34,237 nt of DNA from Erysipelotrichaceae bacterium (GTDB lineage Bacteria; Bacillota_I; Bacilli_A; Erysipelotrichales; Erysipelotrichaceae), in the NCBI GenBank assembly GCA_017515475.1, contig JAFWFS010000003.1, positions 1 through 34,237 on the forward strand. The letters are read 5' to 3'. Positions 6,695 to 14,678 of this stretch are shown here, piece after piece. Position 1 is the stretch's first letter. Each line of letters opens with the position of its first letter. The translations under genes were made by a program, and so were the position numbers. The notes under the pieces were generated by a model. The model had not been told where the DNA came from. It worked only from the letters and a program-made list of their open reading frames with translations, and did no database searches.

Positions 6695-7392
6695 TCTTTA
6701 AAAGCAGCCCTGGCCTGCTGATGCTGGCGGTTCCGGGGTATTTGATACAGTTTACCGTTCACAAGTATATTAGCTCCGGTCTGATGAAACACAAATCCGA
6801 CCTGAGCTTTTTTGCACTGTTCACGGACATCCTTGACCCATTCGAAGTCGATGATCCTGGCTTCATCTCCGGATTCACCTCCAACGACGACTTCGTCGAT
6901 CTGACCGATGTATCTGCTTAAGTCTACTCTCTCCAGCATCGGTTCGATGACAACCGTCTTTTTGATCAGTTCCAGGGATAAATAGATCGGCGCTCTTTCA
7001 TCAAAACGTTTCTGATTCTCCATCGTACAGGCGATCTCCAGATTCGGATACTTTCGCAAATCGGGTATGCATTCGCAGATCCTTTCCGGTCTTTTGGTGA
7101 TGCAGAAGAAACGGCAGTCGCATCTTTCTTTGATCATGTCAAGCACATCCTGACGCCACCGATCCGCTTCTTCGATAAAGAAATCGGAAGAAAAACACAA
7201 AGCGAAAACGCTCCCCGAGGGATAACGGTACTCTCCTTTCCTGTTTCTTCTGACAGGAAGATCAAAAGATCTTGTCTTGTATACGACATTGCTGTCCTTC
7301 CCGATCGATTCATCCCGGCGGTAGACGTAACAGTGCAGACATCCTTCCGACTTTTTATGACATCCGTGCCAGCAGTTGTAGGTAATATCCAT
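6691..7392 (-). CDS. DUF5131 (phage Gp37/Gp68-like) protein
   Basis: 233 aa. The N-terminus NCWHGCHKKSEGCLHCYVY places cysteines at 11, 18 and 21 (C-x6-C-x2-C), the hallmark of the DUF5131 family, thought to bind an iron-sulfur cluster in a radical-SAM-like barrel. Later blocks FFCITKRPER, VGGESGDEAR and FHQTGAN also fit. Function is not established. The family occurs in phages and chromosomes; nothing else phage-like is here. TAGAAT lies six bases before the ATG and there is no Shine-Dalgarno site. Confidence 0.85.
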   Translation of the reverse strand: MDITYNCWHGCHKKSEGCLHCYVYRRDESIGKDSNVVYKTRSFDLPVRRNRKGEYRYPSGSVFALCFSSDFFIEEADRWRQDVLDMIKERCDCRFFCITKRPERICECIPDLRKYPNLEIACTMENQKRFDERAPIYLSLELIKKTVVIEPMLERVDLSRYIGQIDEVVVGGESGDEARIIDFEWVKDVREQCKKAQVGFVFHQTGANILVNGKLYQIPRNRQHQQARAAFKD

Positions 7393-7398
7393 ACTTCT

Positions 7399-7408
7399 AT
7401 TCTATAAT
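7399..7408. promoter_or_regulatory. Overlapping divergent -10 boxes, DUF5131 gene and malY-like gene
   Basis: Minus-strand TAGAAT (7404-7399) is six bases from ATG 7392. Plus-strand TATAAT (7403-7408) overlaps it by two bases and drives a leader of about 14 bases with GGAAAGGCAGG ahead of ATG 7429. The two transcripts must compete for polymerase at this site. Confidence 0.6.
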
Positions 7409-7428
7409 GTAGGAAAGGCAGGTATTAT

Positions 7429-8592
7429 ATGAAAACTTCAGCATTCCTTAAGAAATACTACATTGACCGTTCCAATGCCCAGTCGACGAAATGGGCAAGA
7501 GGCAGAAAAATGAACTGTCTTCCGATGTGGGTCGCCGACATGGATTTCAGATGCGATGAAAGAGTGTCGAAAGCGCTGAAAGACTTTATCGCGGCAGGAG
7601 ACTACGGCTATACCAATCTTCCGGAAGACTACTATCAGGTATTTATCAGCTGGCATGAAAAGAGAAACCATGTCCATTATCAGCAGGACTGGATCCGCTT
7701 CACCAGAGGTGCCGTCAACGCTATGTATCAGGCCGTTCATTCTCTAACTGAAGAAAAAGATGCGATCATGATCAATACGCCGCTGTATCCTCCGTTCAAG
7801 GCGACGATAGAGCGATGTGGAAGAAAGGTGGTTGAATCGCCTCTGAAATACGAAAACGGTTATTTTACCTTCGACTACAAGGACATCGAAAAGAAGTTCA
7901 AAACGAAGAATGTTAAGATGCTGATGCTTTGTTCTCCGCACAATCCGCTTGGCCGGGTATGGAAAAAAGGCGAACTGGAAGAACTGTTCGAACTGTGCAG
8001 CAGATACAGCGTTCTGGTTTTGTCCGATGAAGTTCATTCCGATATCATCATGCCTGACCAGGACTTCGTCTCTGCGCTTTCTCTGAAAAAGTATCAGAAA
8101 CAGACCGTTTCCATCATCGCCGCATCCAAGAGCTTCTCACTGGCCGTGTTCTCTCATTGTCACGTCGTTATTCCAGGCAAAAAACTCAGAGACCGTTTTA
8201 TCCGCTACCAGCAGGAAAACAACACCGCATCCGCAAACGCCTTCAACGCTCTTCCTACCTACTACAACTATATCTATGGAGAGGAATGGCTGGATGCCGT
8301 AAACAACGTCATTTTCGACAACTACCACTATCTGAAACAGAAACTGGGAGACTACATGGAAATGACCAATCTGGAAGGATCCTACCTGCTGTTTCTGAAT
8401 CTAGGCAGCTACAATACCTGCAAATCGGCTGCCGACTGTCTTGTTGAAGAATGTCATATCCTGGCAAACCCGGGCGAAAGCTTCGGCAAGGGATACGAAA
8501 ACTGGGTCCGTCTCAATCTGGCAACCTCACCGGATAACGTTAAAACGGCCGTAGACAGCATTCTGAAGCTGATCAGAACAAAAAAGAAATAA
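7429..8592 (+). CDS. MalY/PatB-type PLP enzyme (cystathionine beta-lyase/aminotransferase)
   Basis: 387 aa, the usual length. It begins like MalY/PatB proteins (KWARGRKMNCLPMWVADMDF). PLP contacts are Asn172 (SPHNPLGR), Asp200 (LSDEVHSD) and the Schiff-base lysine Lys234 (AASKSFSLA). Family members cleave cystathionine or cysteine to pyruvate and ammonia, and some act as regulators. There is no sulfur-metabolism neighbour to narrow the substrate. The gene ends inside the large palindrome at 8580-8616. Confidence 0.92.
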   Translation: MKTSAFLKKYYIDRSNAQSTKWARGRKMNCLPMWVADMDFRCDERVSKALKDFIAAGDYGYTNLPEDYYQVFISWHEKRNHVHYQQDWIRFTRGAVNAMYQAVHSLTEEKDAIMINTPLYPPFKATIERCGRKVVESPLKYENGYFTFDYKDIEKKFKTKNVKMLMLCSPHNPLGRVWKKGELEELFELCSRYSVLVLSDEVHSDIIMPDQDFVSALSLKKYQKQTVSIIAASKSFSLAVFSHCHVVIPGKKLRDRFIRYQQENNTASANAFNALPTYYNYIYGEEWLDAVNNVIFDNYHYLKQKLGDYMEMTNLEGSYLLFLNLGSYNTCKSAADCLVEECHILANPGESFGKGYENWVRLNLATSPDNVKTAVDSILKLIRTKKK

Positions 8593-8616
8593 CAGCCTGG
8601 CTGTTATTTCTTTTTT
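8580..8616. terminator. 37-base bidirectional terminator palindrome
   Basis: Perfect 18+18 inverted repeat around the single base T8598. It contains the TAA stop of the malY-like gene (8590-8592) and the TAA of the opposing membrane-protein gene (8606-8604). A/T tails on each side serve as U-tracts for transcription from either direction, and both proteins end in KKK encoded by the arms. Confidence 0.88.
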
Positions 8617-9365
8617 CTTAACAACGGTAAGTAACAGATTCCCAGCAGAACGAATGCCAGGACGACGATTATCGCCAGATAGAGATGCCACTGCCACAGT
8701 TCCGTAAGATGCAGACCGATCGGATTCTGGTAGGTAAAGAAGAAGTTCGGCCAGAAATCGACATGCAGCAGCTCCCCGTTCAGATAGGTCGGTGAAGCAA
8801 GAATAGAGTTGACATACAGGGAAACAAAGCCCAGCACCAGAATCGTAATTACTGATGAATAGTAATGTCTCTTTTCCCATTTGATCTCTTTTGACATTAC
8901 GATCATCAACGCCAGCGCGATCAGCATCGAATGAAACAGAAAGAACTGATAAGCCATCGGATGAATGAAAGCTCTTTCTACCGGGATGCTGGTCGTGAAG
9001 ATCGAAGGCATGGCCAGAGCCAGCAGGGCTCCGATCAGACAGGTCGGATACATGAATGCCAGGAGCGTTTCTCTGAATTTCCTGTTCTCCGTAAAACGGA
9101 CATAGAAGATCAGCAGGATCTGAATGGAACACATGTGCAGAGGCAGATGGTTGGTTGGAATATACGGATAGATGATTGAGCCGTCTGCGGACGGGACCAG
9201 CGTTATGACACTAAAGACTTTGGTCAGTTCCGAGAGAACGCAGACTACGCAGGCAGATGTCAGAACCTGCTGCAGAGTGGGTTTTTTCTTTTTATATGCC
9301 AGAACCAATAGTACAATTACGATCGCACAGATTGCGAGCCAGACAAAGTGACGCCATGTAAACAT
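8604..9365 (-). CDS. YwaF/TMEM164-like integral membrane protein
   Basis: 253 aa with about seven hydrophobic helices (6-24, 36-55, 76-92, 100-120, 137-157, 170-190 and 222-247). The PLHMCSIQ segment in the third helix and the late HLTELWQWHLYL region match the YwaF/TMEM164 family (TIGR02206), whose role in bacteria is unknown. An AGGAG site lies eight bases before the ATG. TATAAT at 9397-9392 gives a conventional leader. Confidence 0.8.
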   Translation of the reverse strand: MFTWRHFVWLAICAIVIVLLVLAYKKKKPTLQQVLTSACVVCVLSELTKVFSVITLVPSADGSIIYPYIPTNHLPLHMCSIQILLIFYVRFTENRKFRETLLAFMYPTCLIGALLALAMPSIFTTSIPVERAFIHPMAYQFFLFHSMLIALALMIVMSKEIKWEKRHYYSSVITILVLGFVSLYVNSILASPTYLNGELLHVDFWPNFFFTYQNPIGLHLTELWQWHLYLAIIVVLAFVLLGICYLPLLRKKK

Positions 9366-9391
9366 GATGATAACTCCTATATTTTGATTCC

Positions 9392-9397
9392 ATTATA
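9392..9397 (-). promoter_or_regulatory. -10 box of the YwaF-like gene
   Basis: TATAAT on the minus strand, 26 bases before the ATG at 9365, leaving room for an AGGAG ribosome site in a leader of about 20 bases. A contrast to the leaderless starts elsewhere. Confidence 0.5.
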
Positions 9398-9433
9398 ACG
9401 CTGCCGCTTTTAATATTGTTTATATTTTGTGTA

Positions 9434-9463
9434 AAGAATAAAAAAAGCCGCTTCTGCGGCTTT
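9434..9463 (-). terminator. Terminator of the ABC/SDR/BtpA operon
   Basis: On the minus strand AAAGCCGC (9463-9456) pairs with GCGGCTTT (9451-9444) around a 4-base loop, and the T-rich run 9446-9434 follows. It starts four bases after the last stop codon of the six-gene operon. Confidence 0.92.
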
Positions 9464-9467
9464 CTGT

Positions 9468-10247
9468 CTAATATCTGGTTCTCACTACGTCCATGAACTC
9501 ACGGACCAGTTTTTCATCGACTCTATCTCCTGTCTTGAATCCTCTTCCCACGATTACGGCATCGGCATATTCGAAGTAATCCAGAACATTGGAAGTCTTG
9601 ACGCCGGATCCGACGATGATCGGGAAATCGCCGATCTCTTCTCTCATCGATTTGACATCTTCGACCGTAATACGCTTGCAGCTGTCGTTCTCGGTAACGA
9701 TGATCGCATGGGCATCGTGGCCGATCGCATTATGGGCAAGTTCGTTGATTGGAACATCAGGATTTCCGTAGGTTTCAGCCGTATGTACATCGGTAAACAG
9801 CATAACTTCAGCAGGATAATCTTTCATGACCTTGGATAACGGCGTTGAACAGGCAGGGATATAACCGAAGGATCCTGCACGGTTGTCGACAAAAGCTTCC
9901 AGCCGGATAAAATCGGCATTTACCGCCCAGGCCATCATCCATTCCTGATACCAGGCGTTCATTTCAACATTGACCCCGAAAGGCAGAGGACAGATATCCC
10001 TGATCTTGGAAGCGATCGCCGTCATCAGCGTATAGGATTCCCAAGGGATCTCATCGGCATACTGCGGCCAGTCGTTGAAGTTTTCCAGCATGATCGCATC
10101 GACTCCGCAGTCGATCAGCGTTCTGGCATCTTCCAGGGCAAAGCGGACGATTTCGTCCTTGTCTCCCCTATATGCGGCATTCGCCGGCAAAGGAAGCAGA
10201 TGCACCATGCCTATTACTTTTTTCTTACCGTCAAAAAACTTTTTCAT
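9468..10247 (-). CDS. BtpA/SgcQ-family TIM-barrel protein
   Basis: 259 aa. The N-terminal VIGMVHLLPLP, the DAIMLENFND strand, the FGVNVE segment and the C-terminal IIVGSGVKTSNV and DAVIVGRGFK blocks (phosphate-binding end of the barrel) identify the BtpA/SgcQ family (PF03437). BtpA was named for photosystem I assembly in cyanobacteria and SgcQ for an uncharacterised sugar operon in E. coli; in a heterotroph the function is unknown, probably an aldolase or phosphosugar enzyme. It is last of six genes, 12 bases after the SDR gene, with AGAAGGAG ahead. Confidence 0.88.
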   Translation of the reverse strand: MKKFFDGKKKVIGMVHLLPLPANAAYRGDKDEIVRFALEDARTLIDCGVDAIMLENFNDWPQYADEIPWESYTLMTAIASKIRDICPLPFGVNVEMNAWYQEWMMAWAVNADFIRLEAFVDNRAGSFGYIPACSTPLSKVMKDYPAEVMLFTDVHTAETYGNPDVPINELAHNAIGHDAHAIIVTENDSCKRITVEDVKSMREEIGDFPIIVGSGVKTSNVLDYFEYADAVIVGRGFKTGDRVDEKLVREFMDVVRTRY

Positions 10248-10259
10248 TATAAACTCCTT

Positions 10260-11024
10260 CTATTTAATCGTCATACCGCCGTCTACCACGATATTTGCGC
10301 CGTTAATATACGACGACTGATCGCAGCACAGGAAATAAACGGCGTTTGCGATCTCCTCCGGTTCTGCAGGACGCCTGATCGAACCGTAGGTGATCCAATT
10401 TTCCGGATCTTCAATGCCCAGCTTCCGGTAGTTCTCGATCGTCTTCTCCATCATGCAGGTATTGACCCAGCCAGGAGAAACGCAATTGCAGCGTATTCCT
10501 TCCGAGCCGTATTCGTTCGCCACCGTTTCACTCATGCCGATAACAGCCCACTTGCTGGAACCGTAGCCTACCTCAAAAGAATAACCCCGCATTCCCGAAA
10601 CAGAACCGAAGTTGACGATGCATCCTTTTGCTGTTCTGATCATTACAGGAATGACGTTCTGAATCATCAGAAAAGTTCCGAAAACGTTTACCTCATAGAC
10701 TTTCTTGAAGTTTTCAAAAGAATATTCAACGATCTGGTCATAGCTTCCGCAGATTCCTGCGGCGTTCACCAGCGCATCGATTCTTCCATAACGGGAAACA
10801 ATATCGTGAATTCCCGATTCGACAGCATTCTCATTGGTAATGTCCATTGCGCAGACTATTACTCTGTTTCGATCAAAACGGTTTTTCTCTACCGCTTCTT
10901 CGATTTTCTCTGAGTTCAGATCCACCATTACGACATCATAATTCTCCGCCAGAAACTTCTCGACGATCCTGGAACCGATCCCGCCGGAAGCTCCTGTCAC
11001 GATACAGACTTTATTTTCAATCAT
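10260..11024 (-). CDS. SDR family NAD(P)-dependent oxidoreductase
   Basis: 254 aa classical short-chain dehydrogenase. TGASGGIG at 10-17 is the dinucleotide motif, Asp35 (MVDLN) after strand 2 suggests NAD preference, NAAG is at 87-90, and the catalytic triad is Ser141, Tyr154 and Lys158 (YGSSK). The C-terminal INGANIVVDGG is typical of FabG-like enzymes. It probably oxidises a hydroxyl group of whatever the operon processes. Its Shine-Dalgarno site is weak: GAGG lies about 15 bases away at the preceding stop codon. Confidence 0.92.
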   Translation of the reverse strand: MIENKVCIVTGASGGIGSRIVEKFLAENYDVVMVDLNSEKIEEAVEKNRFDRNRVIVCAMDITNENAVESGIHDIVSRYGRIDALVNAAGICGSYDQIVEYSFENFKKVYEVNVFGTFLMIQNVIPVMIRTAKGCIVNFGSVSGMRGYSFEVGYGSSKWAVIGMSETVANEYGSEGIRCNCVSPGWVNTCMMEKTIENYRKLGIEDPENWITYGSIRRPAEPEEIANAVYFLCCDQSSYINGANIVVDGGMTIK

Positions 11025-11045
11025 ATCCGGAAAAGGTAAGCCTCT

Positions 11046-11420
11046 TTAATAGCAGACCTCGATGATGTTGTCTTCAAAAGTGATCGCTCTGAATTCCTGC
11101 CCGCCGACCGTAGCCGGTTCATAAAGGATCTCATAGCCGTCGGCTTTCGTTCTGGCAAGAATCTCTTCAAACTTTTCCCTGCTGTCTACCTTGATGCAGA
11201 TATGAATATAGCCGGCGTTGTTTCTGTCCTTTACGGCATCGATCACTTCCGGTTTTGTCATCAGTTCGATCTTCGGATTCTCGTCGAATTTCATGATGTA
11301 GGATCTGTATCCGTTGTCTTCCGAATACTCCGCATGCACCGTTGCACCGAAATACTCTTCAAAAAACCTTCTTGCGCCTTCCAGGTCTTTCACCATCAGG
11401 CCTATATTACTGATTCTCAT
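11046..11420 (-). CDS. VOC (glyoxalase/bleomycin-resistance) family protein
   Basis: 124 aa. The start MRISNIGLMVKDLEGARRFFEEYFGA and the second beta-alpha-beta module (YIHICIKVDSREKFEEIL, ending ITFEDNIIEVCY) form the two halves of a VOC domain. Members are metal-dependent lyases, isomerases or dioxygenases. His and Glu candidates (IHICIKV, NIIEVCY) lie in the expected strands. It sits between the ABC ATPase gene and the SDR gene with AAAGGAG ahead, so it probably modifies the transported compound. Confidence 0.85.
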   Translation of the reverse strand: MRISNIGLMVKDLEGARRFFEEYFGATVHAEYSEDNGYRSYIMKFDENPKIELMTKPEVIDAVKDRNNAGYIHICIKVDSREKFEEILARTKADGYEILYEPATVGGQEFRAITFEDNIIEVCY

Positions 11421-11436
11421 AATAAGCTCCTTTCAG

Positions 11437-12183
11437 TTATTCTTCCTCTTTTCTCAGGATCCTTCTAAGGAATCGTTTTGTCGCTTCTTCCTTCGGATTG
11501 GAAAGGACTTCTTCAGCGCTGCCTTCCTCAACGACCACACCATCTTCCATGAAGATGACTCTGTTCGCTACATTTCTGGCAAACTCCATCTCATGAGTGA
11601 CGACGACCATGGTCGTTCCCTCTCTTGCCAGTTTGACCATGACTTCCAGGACTTCTCCCGTCAGTTCCGGGTCAAGAGCCGAAGTCGGTTCGTCAAAGAG
11701 AATGACTTCCGGTTTTGTAGCCAGTGCTCTGGCGATGGCAACGCGCTGCTGCTGACCGCCTGACAGCTGATCCGGATAGTAGTCCGCACGGTCAACCATG
11801 CCGACTTTCTGCAGCATTTCCATGGCCGTTTCTTTCGCTTCGGCTGCCGGAATCTTCCTTGCGGTAGTGAGACCCTCCATGACGTTCTGCAATGCCGTCA
11901 TGTTCCTGAACAGATTAAAACTCTGGAAGACGAATCCCATCTTCATCCGCAGTTCCTTGATTTCTTTCTTGGTGATCTTGCGGATATCCTTTGACAGTTC
12001 ATCAAACGTAAAGATGCCGTCATCCGCCTGTTCCAGGAAAGCCATGCATCTAAGCAGAGTTGTCTTGCCGGAACCGGAAGATCCGATCACGGCGATTACT
12101 TCACCTTCGTTGACTTCAAAGTCGATCCCTTTCAGCACCTGATTCGATCCGAAGGATTTATGTATGTTCTTGACTCCTAACAT
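11437..12183 (-). CDS. Polar amino acid ABC transporter ATPase (GlnQ/HisP type)
   Basis: 248 aa. Walker [10 protein letters not shown] (34-42), Q-loop VFQSFNLF, signature LSGGQQQR, Walker [14 protein letters not shown] and the H-loop THEMEF are all intact. The length and the [10 protein letters not shown] start fit the amino acid ATPase family. It powers the permease encoded four bases upstream. A GAGGT site lies ahead of the ATG. Confidence 0.95.
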   Translation of the reverse strand: MLGVKNIHKSFGSNQVLKGIDFEVNEGEVIAVIGSSGSGKTTLLRCMAFLEQADDGIFTFDELSKDIRKITKKEIKELRMKMGFVFQSFNLFRNMTALQNVMEGLTTARKIPAAEAKETAMEMLQKVGMVDRADYYPDQLSGGQQQRVAIARALATKPEVILFDEPTSALDPELTGEVLEVMVKLAREGTTMVVVTHEMEFARNVANRVIFMEDGVVVEEGSAEEVLSNPKEEATKRFLRRILRKEEE

Positions 12184-12187
12184 GTTC

Positions 12188-12943
12188 TTACCTCGATCTC
12201 TCTTCTTTGACGGTTTCCAGTTCCGTCTTTGTATCGTCAGGCTGTTTCCATTCCAGTTTCTTTTCCATGTATGACTGCAGTTTCGTCAGGATCGTGCAGA
12301 TCATCAGATAGATGAAACCGGCTTCCATGTACATCCAGAACGGCTCGTAGTAGACGGCTGCGACTCTCTTGGCGATCGACATCATCTCGATGACCGTAAT
12401 GGAAGAAGCCAGAGAAGTATCCTTGGTCAGTCCGATCAAAGAACTGAACAGAGGCGGGAACGCGACTCTGGCGGCCTGCGGCAGTACGATACGGGTCATG
12501 ACCTGGAAGTAGTTCAATCCGATCATGTATCCCGCTTCGCTCTGCCCGATTGGAACGGACTGTATCGCTGAACGGATAATCTCGGAATTATACGCAGCCA
12601 GATTCAGTGAAAAAGCAACGATGGCGGCAATATAGCCATTGAAATTGATACCGAAAGAAGGCAGACCGTAGAAAATGATAAACAGCTGCAGCATCAGAGG
12701 CGTTCCTCTAAAGATCCAGACGTAGAATCGGGCAAACTGTTTCAGACCCCTGATGTTGGCGACCTGCACAAGTGCCAGGATCAGAGCCAGGATCAGACCA
12801 AAGAAAAACGACAGCAGCGTCAGCGTGATCGTGATCTGCAGACATGGTTTCAGAAGTTTAGGGAATGACTCGACCAGAATCCGAATGATTCTCCAGACTC
12901 TGGTTCCCAATGTCTCTGTAATCCAAATACCAAAATCGTTCAT
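12188..12943 (-). CDS. Polar amino acid ABC transporter permease (HisM/GlnP type)
   Basis: 251 aa with five to six membrane helices. The family segment [21 protein letters not shown] (about 87-107) and the [22 protein letters not shown] coupling loop (EAA motif) are present. Only one permease gene is present, so the complex is probably a homodimer. A basic/acidic C-terminal tail (about 225-251) is unusual but not long. AAGGAG precedes the ATG. Confidence 0.95.
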   Translation of the reverse strand: MNDFGIWITETLGTRVWRIIRILVESFPKLLKPCLQITITLTLLSFFFGLILALILALVQVANIRGLKQFARFYVWIFRGTPLMLQLFIIFYGLPSFGINFNGYIAAIVAFSLNLAAYNSEIIRSAIQSVPIGQSEAGYMIGLNYFQVMTRIVLPQAARVAFPPLFSSLIGLTKDTSLASSITVIEMMSIAKRVAAVYYEPFWMYMEAGFIYLMICTILTKLQSYMEKKLEWKQPDDTKTELETVKEERSR

Positions 12944-12958
12944 TAATAAACTCCTTAA

Positions 12959-12994
12959 AGAAAATCAGCGATAATTGTTCAACTATCGCTGATT
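12959..12994 (-). terminator. Intra-operon hairpin between binding-protein and permease genes
   Basis: An 11-pair perfect stem (12994-12984 with 12973-12963) with a 10-base loop, followed on the minus strand by TTTTCTTT. It lies in the 73-base gap after the binding-protein stop. Such elements either attenuate transcription or protect the upstream mRNA end, giving more binding protein than permease. The U-tract is short, so partial read-through is likely. Confidence 0.7.
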
Positions 12995-13016
12995 AAAACA
13001 ACGTCAGATAATTCTC

Positions 13017-13844
13017 TTATTCCGCAAAAGGATTAAAAGTCAGATCCTGGTGGAACCACTTGTTGGAGAATTCAAGCAGTTTGCCGTTTTCTCTTAATTC
13101 CGCAATCGCGGCATTGAATTCGGCAAGCAGTCTTTCTTCGCCCTTACGGCAAGGAATGGATACTTCATTGATATCGGATTCGATCTTAAAGGCTACTTCC
13201 AGTTCTGATTCCGGATGGTTCTCTCTGTATTCGGAAAGAATGACATCGTTGAACATGCAGAAATCGGCATTGCCGCTTAAAACGGCCTGTGCACACTGAG
13301 TCGGATCATCGATTGGCACAATCGTTACACCCAGTTCTTCCAGACGCGGAACCCAGCTGTTGGTGGCGTTCGTCGCAATCTTCAAGCCGTTCAGATCTTC
13401 CAGCGAATGCAGGTTAAGCGGATTGCCCTTTGTAACGACAACCTGTCTTGCAGTAAAGCAGTAAGGATCAGAGAAATCGTATTTTTCTCTTCTTTCATCG
13501 GTAGCTGTAACGTCGGCAATGACCGTGTCCCATCTGCCGGCATCGATACCTACCAGCAAGGCATCCCATTCCGCCATGACGAATTCGACTTCTACACCCA
13601 GATGTTCGGCGACGGCTCTGGCAACATCTACGTCGTAACCGGCGTAGTTTCCGTCGTCATCGACGAAGTTGAACGGCTTGTATGTTCCTTCGATGCCTAC
13701 AACAAGTTTTCCGGCATTCTGGATAGCCGCCAGCTGATCATTGACTTCTGGTTCACCGGCAGGTGTTTCTTCCTTCTTGGTACAACCGGTAAATAATGAC
13801 AGTACTAAAACAAGCACAAATAAAAACGTAATCTTTTTCTTCAT
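13017..13844 (-). CDS. Amino acid ABC transporter substrate-binding lipoprotein
   Basis: 275 aa from the ATG at 13844, which has GGAAGGA five bases ahead; in-frame codons further upstream lack a site. A lipoprotein signal ends in LFTGC with Cys21. The SBP_bac_3 domain starts with KLVVGIEGTYKPFNFVDDDG and includes TDERREKYDFSDPYC, the segment that clamps the ligand alpha-amino group. It probably binds a polar amino acid, cystine or an opine-like compound. First gene of the six-gene operon. Confidence 0.93.
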   Translation of the reverse strand: MKKKITFLFVLVLVLSLFTGCTKKEETPAGEPEVNDQLAAIQNAGKLVVGIEGTYKPFNFVDDDGNYAGYDVDVARAVAEHLGVEVEFVMAEWDALLVGIDAGRWDTVIADVTATDERREKYDFSDPYCFTARQVVVTKGNPLNLHSLEDLNGLKIATNATNSWVPRLEELGVTIVPIDDPTQCAQAVLSGNADFCMFNDVILSEYRENHPESELEVAFKIESDINEVSIPCRKGEERLLAEFNAAIAELRENGKLLEFSNKWFHQDLTFNPFAE

Positions 13845-13896
13845 TTCAATCCTTCCTTTCTTTGTGTTGTATTTTCGTGATTCATTCTTCAATTCC

Positions 13897-13902
13897 ATTC
13901 TA
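13897..13902 (-). promoter_or_regulatory. Probable -10 box of the ABC/VOC/SDR/BtpA operon
   Basis: TAGAAT on the minus strand, giving a leader of about 45 bases before the binding-protein ATG. No convincing -35 element or riboswitch fold is seen in 13845-14012. Confidence 0.4.
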
Positions 13903-13975
13903 TAACTTTTTTTCTGAATAAACAGATCATTTTCTTCTTTCATCATACATCATAGGCATATCGAAGAAAAGAGAA

Positions 13976-14004
13976 ATGACTGTTCCGCAGGCCTCCTGTA
14001 TAAT
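13976..14004 (+). promoter_or_regulatory. Promoter of the HAD gene
   Basis: ATGACT (13976-13981, four of six to TTGACA) and TATAAT (13999-14004) are separated by 17 bases. The ATG at 14013 is only eight bases after the -10 box, so the GGAG between them would fall at or before the transcription start and the mRNA is probably near-leaderless. Confidence 0.6.
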
Positions 14005-14012
14005 GGAGTCAT

Positions 14013-14678
14013 ATGGAAAGAATACGGCTCTGCATCTTCGACATGGACGGTCTGCTGATCGACAGCGAAACGATCTGGTATACCTGTGCCCTAGCCTGCA
14101 GCAAAAAGTACGACTACGGAGTTCCTGACGGACTGGTTCTCGATACGATGGGAATTAACGGCGAGGAAACCAGAAGACGTTTTCTGGCGGTTCTGGGAGA
14201 TGATTTTCCGTATTATGAGTTTATCAGTCGCACGGTGGAACTGAAGAAAGAGTATCTGAATTCCCATTCATTGAACAAGAAGAAAGGTCTGGATGAGCTT
14301 TTTGCCTATCTGGATCGAAACAATATCCGTAAGGCCGTCGCCACTTCAACAAACAGGAGTTCCGCAGAGCTCTCTTTAAAAAGAGTCGGACTGGAAAACA
14401 GTTTCGACCATATCACCTTCGGGGATGATCTAAAGGAATCGAAACCAAGACCGGAGATCTATCTGAAAACGATATCGGCGTTTGACATACCGAAAGAGAA
14501 CATTCTGGCTTTCGAAGATTCTAACAGCGGCATTCTATCGGCATGCAACGCAGGGCTGAAAGTCGTGCACATCCCCGATCTGGCTTCGGTAGAAGAAGAA
14601 AGCAGACGGAAATGCTTCGCCATACTGAATGATCTGAGTGAAGCGATAGAACTGATCGGGAAGATCAACTCTCTTTGA
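14013..14678 (+). CDS. HAD-superfamily phosphatase/phosphoglucomutase-like
   Basis: 221 aa. The nucleophile motif FDMDGLLIDSE gives Asp10 and Asp12. Motif II is ATSTNRS, motif III the lysine in KESKPRPEIYL, and motif IV FEDSNSG. The helical cap between motif I and II is of the beta-phosphoglucomutase type. It probably dephosphorylates or isomerises a sugar phosphate; the substrate is not predictable. Its last 14 bases overlap the end of the convergent glycosylase gene. Confidence 0.92.
   Translation: MERIRLCIFDMDGLLIDSETIWYTCALACSKKYDYGVPDGLVLDTMGINGEETRRRFLAVLGDDFPYYEFISRTVELKKEYLNSHSLNKKKGLDELFAYLDRNNIRKAVATSTNRSSAELSLKRVGLENSFDHITFGDDLKESKPRPEIYLKTISAFDIPKENILAFEDSNSGILSACNAGLKVVHIPDLASVEEESRRKCFAILNDLSEAIELIGKINSL

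Noticed and set aside
6703..6719. Small hairpin with TTTT inside the DUF5131 3' coding end
   Set aside because: The stem has only five pairs and would terminate the transcript before its stop codon.
10200..10913. A 237-codon plus-strand frame opposite the SDR and BtpA genes
   Set aside because: The minus strand encodes unmistakable SDR motifs over the same bases; the antisense translation is low-complexity and matches no family.
13845..13946. N-terminal extension of the binding protein
   Set aside because: The extension would bury the lipoprotein signal peptide 34 residues inside; the ATG at 13844 has a strong ribosome site.
13845..14012. Small RNA or riboswitch in the largest intergenic region
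   Set aside because: Apart from the two divergent promoters and a ribosome site, no stable stem or conserved motif is visible in the 168 bases.
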